Positions 6,436 to 12,693 of a stretch of DNA of 15,760 nucleotides are shown here, piece after piece. Source of the DNA: Ulvibacterium sp039819225 (GTDB taxonomy: Bacteria > Bacteroidota > Bacteroidia > Flavobacteriales > Flavobacteriaceae); the NCBI GenBank assembly GCA_039819225.1, contig JBCBSN010000089.1:1-15760 (forward strand), written 5' to 3'. Within the stretch, counting starts at the first letter, position 1. Every line of letters starts with the position of its first letter. The notes beneath the pieces were generated by a model. The model searched no databases. It was not told the DNA's origin and was given only the letters and a program-made list of their open reading frames with translations. Position numbers and translations under genes: made by a program.

Positions 6436-7731
6436 ATGACTTCAAATTTTGTGGAGGAATTAAAGTGGCGCGGAATGCTGCACGATGTAATGCCCGGAAC
6501 CGAGGAGCACTTGCTCCAGGGGATGCAAAATGCCTATGTAGGGATAGATCCCACTGCAGATTCCCTACATATAGGGCATTTGGTCACCGTAATGATGCTG
6601 AAGCATTTTCAACTGGCCGGCCACAAACCCTTTGCACTTTTGGGCGGGGCCACAGGAATGATCGGTGATCCCTCCGGCAAATCCGCGGAGCGCAATTTAT
6701 TGGATGAGGCCACACTACGATTGTACCAGGAAGCCCTAAGGGCGCAGCTGTCCCGTTTTTTGGATTTTGAGAGCGATGCGGAAAACGCAGCGGTACTTGT
6801 GAACAACTATGATTGGATGAAAGGCTTTTCATTCTTGGATTTTATCCGGGATGTGGGCAAGCATATTACGGTGAACTACATGATGGCGAAGGACTCCGTG
6901 AAAAAGCGACTTTCCCCTGAGGCGAAGGAAGGCATGTCCTTTACGGAGTTTACTTATCAATTGGTACAGGGTTGCGACTTTCTACACCTGTACCAAAACC
7001 ATAACTGTACCCTGCAAATGGGCGGGAGTGACCAATGGGGCAATATCACCACGGGAACGGAACTTATCCGAAGGATTGCCGGTGGTAAGGGTTACGCGCT
7101 AACCTGTCCGTTGATTACCAAGGCGGACGGTACAAAGTTCGGGAAGACAGAGGGCGGCAACATCTGGTTGGATCCCCACAGAACATCACCCTATAAGTTC
7201 TACCAGTATTGGTTGAATACCTCGGACGACGATGCCGAAAAATACATTAAGATATTTACCTTCCTATCCCGAGAAGAAGTGGAAAGTTTGGTCCAGGAAC
7301 ACGGTAAGGCCCCACATACAAGGGTGCTTCAAAAACGTTTGGCACGGGAGGTGACCCTTATGGTACATTCCCAGGATGATTTGGATAATGCCCTTAGGGC
7401 TAGTGACCTTCTCTTTGGAAAATCTACCTCGGAGGATTTGAAGCGTTTGGATGAAAAAACGTTTTTGGACGTCTTTGAAGGGGTTCCCCAAAGCGTTTTA
7501 TCCAGAAGCGATATTGATAAGGGTGTGGATATGATCGGGGCCCTTTCTGCAAAGACCGGTTTTTTGGGATCTAATAGCGAGGCCCGAAGGGAGCTTAAAC
7601 AGCATTCCATTTCCGTGAACCGGGAAAAAGTGGGAGAGGCATATCAAATTACCCCAGAGGATTTGATCAACAACAGATTTGTACTCCTGCAAAAGGGCCG
7701 GAAAAACTATTTTCTGTTGGTGGTGGAATAG
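6436..7731 (+). CDS. tyrS: Tyrosyl-tRNA synthetase
   Basis: Class I aminoacyl-tRNA synthetase that charges tRNA-Tyr, cytosolic. Numbering from ATG 6436 (431 aa, normal for bacterial TyrS): YVGIDPTADSLHIGHL (34-49) with the HIGH motif at 45-48, GGATGMIGDPSGKSAER (70-86), YQLVQGCDFLHLY (174-186) for tyrosine binding, GGSDQWGN (196-203) and KFGKT (234-238), the KMSKS-loop equivalent of this subgroup. A C-terminal S4-like RNA-binding domain covers about 370-431. The frame is open back to 6241, but that extension only translates the repetitive tract and would precede the promoter, so ATG 6436 is the start. Convergent with the next gene with a 59-bp gap holding no clear terminator hairpin. All key motifs are intact. 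Confidence 0.96.
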   Translation: MTSNFVEELKWRGMLHDVMPGTEEHLLQGMQNAYVGIDPTADSLHIGHLVTVMMLKHFQLAGHKPFALLGGATGMIGDPSGKSAERNLLDEATLRLYQEALRAQLSRFLDFESDAENAAVLVNNYDWMKGFSFLDFIRDVGKHITVNYMMAKDSVKKRLSPEAKEGMSFTEFTYQLVQGCDFLHLYQNHNCTLQMGGSDQWGNITTGTELIRRIAGGKGYALTCPLITKADGTKFGKTEGGNIWLDPHRTSPYKFYQYWLNTSDDDAEKYIKIFTFLSREEVESLVQEHGKAPHTRVLQKRLAREVTLMVHSQDDLDNALRASDLLFGKSTSEDLKRLDEKTFLDVFEGVPQSVLSRSDIDKGVDMIGALSAKTGFLGSNSEARRELKQHSISVNREKVGEAYQITPEDLINNRFVLLQKGRKNYFLLVVE

Positions 7732-7790
7732 CGTTTAAGACGGCTTCTTTGTATACTGAGGATGTTTGGTAAAACAGGAATGACCATTTG

Positions 7791-10325
7791 TCAAGAAATC
7801 GTATTTTGAGTTTGTAGCTGTTCCATATGCCCATAAACTCTCAAAAAAGTGTTCTTCACTCTCTGGGAGACGGCAAAATACGGAATCCAGATAAGGGCCC
7901 CAATAAAACTTCTTCCAATATCCTTGTAGGTGGCTTGCGTTTCTATGGTTCCCATTTGATCCGGCATCAATTGTTCCACTAAGAACAGGTCCAGCAGCGG
8001 CACTACAAAGGACAAAGCGTAGTAAAGGGTAATGAGCCTGGGCAGGCTTGTTCTTTTTTTGAAAAAAAGGATGATGAGCAGAATGTTGAATATTAGAAAT
8101 AAATAGTTATAGCATTGTTCCGCTGTGTAGAGCATGAGCAGAGCGGTAGATTGTCCTGATTCTGTATTGTAAAATGCGGACCACATGGTATGATTAAATG
8201 TATCCTGGTCAAAAATCTGCACCAAGAGTAGTATTGGGGAAAGGACCAAACCAATTGCCGGAAGTACGAGCCACCCTCCTATTGCCTGCTCGGGACCGTT
8301 TCCACTGGGGTTTGGATTGTATTCCTTATAGATTTTTAAGGCGAAGAATATTCCGGATGCCAAAGACACCATAAAAAGTACAATAGAGATCCAACTTAGC
8401 TTAAAATCGGACATTGCAGGGTCATGCGTAAGATAAAAGGATAGATCATTTTGTATTTCATCATTTTTTTCTTGGAAACTGGCCACTTCATTGGCCAAAA
8501 GTACTTCCTTGCTCAGATCATAGGTGAAGGCTATGTTGATGCGTGAGCCGTATCCTTTAATTGTATTTGTATATTTAAAGCCATCTCCCTTAATGGTTTT
8601 GTCCGTATTTTCCACAGGCCAATTTTCCGGAAGTTCCAAGGAGGTTTTTTGTGAAAAAGAGTACGGTTCTCCCAGATAATAGGGCATTTTACGCTGGGCG
8701 GAGCTAGGGTAGTTGAGCAAGGATTCCAATACCAAGGGATACACTTCAAAATAATCTAGCCCCTCCTCGGTAGCGGACCAGGCATTATCCAAAATATAGG
8801 ATTCCTCTATGTAGACACTGTTATAGGAACTTCGAAGACCATCATTAAATCTAATCTCGCCGGCAAACTGTATATTCGGGTAGAGATTACTATAGAAGTT
8901 GAGGTATTCTTTGCGAATGGTCTCCCTAGGGGTAGTGTTGAAATAGCTTCGGATATAATTCGCTTTACTTCCGGTATACTCTGTTTCTATATCTAATGTG
9001 GCACCGCCGTTAATGGAATCTATTTTAACCACCTCGTTTATTATTATTTGGCTTTTTTGGGTTTCCGGGATGGTACGAAGCTCATTTTCATTAGGTCGTA
9101 CCAAAAGCCCCACGCCGTAGCTGGGAAAAGACAGGTTCTCTAGATTTCCCCCTTGGTTGGAACTGGTGGGGTCAATGAAATAATCCTTATCCTCAAAATT
9201 AAAGTAGACAATACAATGATCAAAGATGTTATGGCTGGGTAACAGCTCCTGTATACCGTCCTGGATTTGCGTATTTACCAATACCGGAAAAGAAACTATC
9301 CCCTCGTTCTGTAAGAGGGAGGCCAACAACAAGGATTTGTCCTTGCAGTCGCCATACCTTTGCTGGTATACTTTTAAGGGCTTGTTGGGCTTATATGCTC
9401 CAATGCCCGATTCAAAACCTAAATACCGGATTTCATCCTGGACAAATCGGATCAATTGTACGATGCGCTCTTCAATGGGCTCTTCCGTTATCATCAACTC
9501 TTGTGAGATGTTCAGTTTTTCATTCGGGAAGGTATAGAGCTCCCGGGCCCAGTCCGCGACCGCACCCCAATCCTTAAAGGTAGTTATGAAGACCCTTTTT
9601 TGAATATCGTACCATGGCGGAACATTGGTGTCATACATCATATTCCGGGAAGCGTCCGTATCCCAAATGTATTCCGTAGTTTGATCCGTGGTCACTACTT
9701 TGGGAGGTGTTGCCCCTTCCAGAAGTTTGTAGTATATCTTTTTCGAGGGACTTGCAACTATCCTGTTATAGATACGATTTACGGGGGAAGTGTATTCTTG
9801 ATAAAAAGTTGTCGCGTAGTTTTTCTTGTTTATGGGGTTGAAGCCCTTAATGGAATAAGCGTACTCTATAATATCCCCTTCCCGAACATCCCATAAATTT
9901 ACAACTGCCGTAAGGGAACCGTCGTAAAGGGAGCGTTCCATTTGTGTTTCCCTTTGAAAGACATTAATAGTACTTTCTCCCAGCCTGTCGATTACGTTAC
10001 CATCCCGTACCAATCGTATTTGATGGAAGGCCATTTTCTGATAGGTAGGGTCATAGCCTACATCAATGTCGGACATGGCCTGTATGCCTTCTGTATTCAT
10101 TATTTTTATAGCGTAATGCCGGTATAACTCCTGCTCCGGAATGTTTTCCTGAAAATCCAATAGGAGATAGGCATAGCCTCCCTGGTCTTCACTTGTTTTT
10201 TGGGATTCATAAGTTATGGGGTGTACCCATTTGGGCAGTTTGGTCTTTTTTATTTTTTGGCTTTGACCCATTAGGGGAAAACCTAAAACGAATAGTAGTA
10301 TAAATAGCTGGCGCATAAATGTCAT
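7791..10325 (-). CDS. DUF3857 - transglutaminase-like - DUF2569 membrane protein
   Basis: Large protein of 844 aa with three parts. After an N-terminal signal peptide (about 5-22) comes a DUF3857-type beta-rich region (about 50-230). Then a transglutaminase-like papain-fold domain (about 250-400): YGDCKDKSLLLASLL places Cys327, HNIFDHCIVY places His370, and YFIDPT places Asp385, so the catalytic triad is intact. A further beta domain of the kind often found with DUF3857 spans about 425-610. Near the C terminus there is a membrane helix at about 643-664, then a module opening with IGGWLVLPAIGLVLSP (682-697) and ending SQRVKNTFLR, which is the DUF2569 signature with about four helices. The catalytic part should therefore be periplasmic and anchored to the inner membrane. 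Substrate unknown; protease, peptidase or cross-linker are possible. A second ATG at 10316 (MRQLFILLF) is a plausible alternative start. Confidence 0.82.
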   Translation of the reverse strand: MTFMRQLFILLFVLGFPLMGQSQKIKKTKLPKWVHPITYESQKTSEDQGGYAYLLLDFQENIPEQELYRHYAIKIMNTEGIQAMSDIDVGYDPTYQKMAFHQIRLVRDGNVIDRLGESTINVFQRETQMERSLYDGSLTAVVNLWDVREGDIIEYAYSIKGFNPINKKNYATTFYQEYTSPVNRIYNRIVASPSKKIYYKLLEGATPPKVVTTDQTTEYIWDTDASRNMMYDTNVPPWYDIQKRVFITTFKDWGAVADWARELYTFPNEKLNISQELMITEEPIEERIVQLIRFVQDEIRYLGFESGIGAYKPNKPLKVYQQRYGDCKDKSLLLASLLQNEGIVSFPVLVNTQIQDGIQELLPSHNIFDHCIVYFNFEDKDYFIDPTSSNQGGNLENLSFPSYGVGLLVRPNENELRTIPETQKSQIIINEVVKIDSINGGATLDIETEYTGSKANYIRSYFNTTPRETIRKEYLNFYSNLYPNIQFAGEIRFNDGLRSSYNSVYIEESYILDNAWSATEEGLDYFEVYPLVLESLLNYPSSAQRKMPYYLGEPYSFSQKTSLELPENWPVENTDKTIKGDGFKYTNTIKGYGSRINIAFTYDLSKEVLLANEVASFQEKNDEIQNDLSFYLTHDPAMSDFKLSWISIVLFMVSLASGIFFALKIYKEYNPNPSGNGPEQAIGGWLVLPAIGLVLSPILLLVQIFDQDTFNHTMWSAFYNTESGQSTALLMLYTAEQCYNYLFLIFNILLIILFFKKRTSLPRLITLYYALSFVVPLLDLFLVEQLMPDQMGTIETQATYKDIGRSFIGALIWIPYFAVSQRVKNTFLRVYGHMEQLQTQNTIS

Positions 10326-10464
10326 GATTAACCGAAGCCCGGTTTACGGGGCCATGAATATTTCTTAATAACGCCCTAATCACAAGGATATTGGAGTTTT
10401 CCCTTAAAGCTCGGAATATATCGCCAAAATGAAAACTTATGTAGATATGCAGTAGAACCCAAGA

Positions 10465-11448
10465 CTAGTTCAATACCATTAAATTACATCCGCGGATGTC
10501 CGAATGGTCAAAACGGCCCAATACTTCAAAGCTGCCATCGGCATACACCTTCCCCAGGTCCTGTGTGGCAATAAAGGAACAGGAATGGAGATTGGCCAAA
10601 TCCATAATATTTAATCCTCCGGTCTTTCCGTTTTTTTGGGGCGATAAGGGGTCTTCGGTATCCCTCGCCATAACTTTCATCCAGGGCGGGGCCCTAAAAA
10701 CACCCTTGCCCTTGGAATAGGCTTGGGAGAGGAGCTCCGTCATCCCATACTCGGAATGGATTTCTTCTACCCCAAATCCTTCCCTTAAGCTTTGGTGCAG
10801 CTCGGATCGAATCAGCTCCCTGCGCCTGCCTTTCATACCTCCTGTCTCCATTACTATGGTATTCCTTAATCTAAAACGATGTTTTTCCACCAGATCCAAT
10901 AAGGCAAAGGAAACCCCTAGCAAGAGAATTCGCGTGCCTTGATTATTGAGACGAATCAAGGTTTTTGAAAGTTTGTCCAGATCGTTTAGGTAAAAACCAC
11001 TATCCGGATGTCCGCTTTTTTGAATCAGATCATTTACCATGTGTACTAAAGAAGAACCTTCGCGTTCCAGGTAGGCGGGCAACAAGGCCAGTACACAATA
11101 ACGGGCCACACTTCCATAAAAGTGGGCAAATGCGGTGAGGTAGCTTTGTTGGTAAAGACCAATGTCCGCCACATAATGTCGACTTGGCCGTTGGCCCGTG
11201 GTGCCGCTGCTGGTAAAGACGGTAGCTACTTTAAGGTCAGAACAAAGGATTTTCCTGGTTTTAAAGAATTCAATGGGCAAATGGGGAATATCCCTTGACG
11301 TAAGTACGTGTTTTGGTAAAATGCCCAAATGGTCGCAAAACTCCCGATAGACCTTGTTCTTGGCATATTGGAAATGAAAAGTTTCCAGGGCCAAAACTTC
11401 AAATTCGCCGGGTTGGGAAAGGGTAAAGATTTTTCGGATATCTATCAT
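10465..11448 (-). CDS. LuxE-like acyl-protein synthetase (adenylate-forming)
   Basis: Member of the LuxE/acyl-protein synthetase family, related to ANL adenylating enzymes, which activate a carboxylic acid with ATP. 327 aa. Seen: IPHLPIEFFKTRKI (54-67), typical of the family's N-terminal part; FTSSGTTGQRPSRH (78-91), the phosphate-binding loop; METGGMKGRRREL (200-212); HSEYGMTELLSQAYS (231-245), the A5-like adenylate motif; and TQDLGKVYADGSFEVLGRFD (295-314), the A7/A8-like region near the C terminus. LuxE proper makes acyl-AMP for fatty aldehyde in bioluminescence. There is no luxCDAB here, so that role is not supported and the acid substrate is unknown. It is followed downstream by the DUF3857 gene after 139 bp and preceded by a small T9SS protein, all on one strand. 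A good -7 element sits almost at the start codon. Confidence 0.85.
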   Translation of the reverse strand: MIDIRKIFTLSQPGEFEVLALETFHFQYAKNKVYREFCDHLGILPKHVLTSRDIPHLPIEFFKTRKILCSDLKVATVFTSSGTTGQRPSRHYVADIGLYQQSYLTAFAHFYGSVARYCVLALLPAYLEREGSSLVHMVNDLIQKSGHPDSGFYLNDLDKLSKTLIRLNNQGTRILLLGVSFALLDLVEKHRFRLRNTIVMETGGMKGRRRELIRSELHQSLREGFGVEEIHSEYGMTELLSQAYSKGKGVFRAPPWMKVMARDTEDPLSPQKNGKTGGLNIMDLANLHSCSFIATQDLGKVYADGSFEVLGRFDHSDIRGCNLMVLN

Positions 11449-11458
11449 AGCGATATCG

Positions 11459-11466
11459 CAAAAATA
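11459..11466 (-). promoter_or_regulatory. -7 element for the LuxE-like gene
   Basis: On the minus strand it reads TATTTTTG, an exact TAnnTTTG match. It ends only 10 bases before the ATG at 11448, so the transcript leader would be about 4-7 nt, close to leaderless. It would separate this gene from the T9SS gene upstream as its own transcription unit. Confidence 0.5.
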
Positions 11467-11506
11467 GCCAAATGATCCCGTATGATGTGTAGTGCCTTAG
11501 TAAGAC

Positions 11507-11560
11507 AGGCTTTAACGTCCGTTTCTATAAATGTTGAAGTTTCTTGCCCGTTAAAAGCCT
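11507..11560 (-). terminator. Inverted repeat after the small T9SS gene, weak terminator candidate
   Basis: AGGCTTTAACG (11507-11517) pairs with CGTTAAAAGCCT (11549-11560) with one bulged base, starting at the stop codon of the gene ending at 11560. The loop is about 31 nt and no U-tract follows in the direction of transcription, so it is weaker than a standard intrinsic terminator. It may instead be an mRNA 3' end structure. Confidence 0.3.
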
Positions 11561-11883
11561 TATTTTACCACGAGCTTTCTGGTCATGGTCTGGTTGCCCT
11601 CGCTTACCTGGAGTACATAGACCCCGGCCACTAATCTGGAAATGTTAAGGGCCTTGGAACGAATCCTGTCCGTAAGGACCACCTCCCCAAAAACATCATA
11701 CACTAAAATCTCCTTGTTGCCATCCTCCTCGGTGGTAATATATACCACATCCCCAACGGCCGGGTTGGGATATAGGGTAAATGTGGCAGTTTTGGAAACT
11801 GTGGAAAAGGTAGGGTCGGTAACCTCTTGACCATAAACGGAAAATGACACCAGCATAAGGATGCCAAAGTAGATTTTTTGCAT
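11560..11883 (-). CDS. Small secreted protein consisting mainly of a T9SS type A sorting domain
   Basis: 107 aa. Seen: a signal peptide of about 18 residues ending FSVYG-Q, a linker of about 17 residues, then a complete type A sorting domain: LYPNP (37-41), VYDVFGEVV, LNISRLVAGVYVLQV and the ending TRKLVVK. Such domains normally sit at the C terminus of large cargo proteins and direct them through the type IX system to the cell surface, where they are usually removed. Here almost no cargo precedes the domain. It is about 46% identical over 74 residues (hand count) to the next gene upstream, so the two are tandem paralogues. Possible readings: remnant of a larger gene, decoy or regulator of sorting, or a tiny surface protein. 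No exact TAnnTTTG precedes it. Confidence 0.82.
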   Translation of the reverse strand: MQKIYFGILMLVSFSVYGQEVTDPTFSTVSKTATFTLYPNPAVGDVVYITTEEDGNKEILVYDVFGEVVLTDRIRSKALNISRLVAGVYVLQVSEGNQTMTRKLVVK

Positions 11884-12058
11884 GGGTATTGATTTGGGAT
11901 CAACACCTTAAAGGTATGGAAATCGCCTTTTTATGGGTTGAAAATGTTGTGAAATTCGATAAACCGTAGGTGAATAAAATGACTCATGCCGTTTACCGGA
12001 TTTTTTGGTAATTCAACGATGGAATATGGTATGGCGGGAAGCCGGGAAGAATTGGAAT

Positions 12059-12367
12059 TTACTTAACGATCAGCTTTCTGGTGGCCACCTTATCCCTTTG
12101 AAAAACACGGATAACGTAGACCCCCGCATCCAACTCGGAAAGATTCAGTTCGGAACCCAATAAAGTAGTTTGGAGTACCGGAGTGCCGAATACGTTAAAA
12201 ATATGCACTTTTTTTGGGGCGTCCTCGGTGGTTTTGATATATACCTTGCCATGGGTCACAGGATTGGGATAAAGATCAAAACCATCTATATCCGTGCCGG
12301 TCCTGGAACTCTGGGCATGACCTGCGGCAATACAAAGGAAGAAAAGGACGAGGTAAAGTTGCTTCAT
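12059..12367 (-). CDS. Second small T9SS sorting-domain protein (paralogue)
   Basis: 102 aa from ATG 12367. Seen: signal peptide MKQLYLVLFFLCIAAGHA-Q, a linker of about 11 residues, then the sorting domain with LYPNP, VYIKTTED, IFNVFGTPV, LNLSELDAGVYVIRV and TRKLIVK at the end. The frame is open upstream to 12397, but that start would overlap the -7 element at 12395-12402 and add a nonsense N terminus, so 12367 is preferred. It is the paralogue of the gene at 11560-11883 with 191 bp between them. That gap holds no ORF, and each gene probably has its own signals. As with its paralogue, the mature part is little more than the secretion signal domain. Function unknown. Confidence 0.82.
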   Translation of the reverse strand: MKQLYLVLFFLCIAAGHAQSSRTGTDIDGFDLYPNPVTHGKVYIKTTEDAPKKVHIFNVFGTPVLQTTLLGSELNLSELDAGVYVIRVFQRDKVATRKLIVK

Positions 12368-12394
12368 AAAAATGGTTAGGCAAATAGTGTACCA

Positions 12395-12402
12395 CAAATA
12401 TA
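12395..12402 (-). promoter_or_regulatory. -7 element for the small T9SS gene
   Basis: Minus-strand TATATTTG matches TAnnTTTG. It ends 27 bases before ATG 12367, a leader of roughly 20 nt. No TTG is seen at the usual -33 spacing. Confidence 0.5.
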
Positions 12403-12606
12403 GGAATTCATGTACACGATGGGTGTTTCATCGCATTAATCGCACCGTTTTTTCGATGAATTGCAGGAATTATAAGAATTATGTCCAACGGATTTTCAAA
12501 AATGGCATTAGATCTCTAGGAATTTGGGAGAAGCAATCTACATGCATAATGCCAATGTTTGTTCCATCCAATTTTTGAAGTATATTTCAAAATAGGCATT
12601 CCATAG
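12403..12606. other. Gene-free spacer
   Basis: No ORF, RNA gene or repeat that I can support. It holds small inverted words around TCATCG (12428-12433) and CGATGA (12454-12459), with a T-run between them, upstream of the small T9SS promoter. Too weak to call an operator. Confidence 0.3.
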
Positions 12607-12642
12607 AAAACCCCGGACAAGAAATAAATCTTATCCGAGGTT
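12607..12642 (-). terminator. Intrinsic terminator of the repeat lipoprotein gene
   Basis: In the transcript AACCUCGGAUAAG (12642-12630) pairs with CUUGUCCGGGGUU (12621-12609) across an 8-nt loop. That is 13 pairs including two G-U, followed by a short U-run. It lies about 50 bases after the stop at 12694. Good form for an intrinsic terminator. Confidence 0.75.
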
Positions 12643-12653
12643 CCTTAATTCTT

Positions 12654-12680
12654 CGTTTTCTACCACTGCTGCAGAAAACG
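12654..12680 (-). other. Hairpin between the lipoprotein stop and its terminator
   Basis: CGTTTTCT (12654-12661) and AGAAAACG (12673-12680) form a perfect 8-bp stem with an 11-nt loop, 13 bases past the stop codon. No U-tract follows it, so it may stabilise the mRNA 3' end or serve as part of a double terminator. Confidence 0.5.
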
Positions 12681-12693
12681 GGATGTTATACGC

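Noticed and set aside
10465..11448. Bioluminescence function for the LuxE-like gene
   Set aside because: No luxC, luxD, luxA or luxB homologue is present in the window.
12368..12397. Longer start for the second T9SS mini-protein
   Set aside because: Its first codon overlaps the -7 element, and the signal peptide begins cleanly at ATG 12367.
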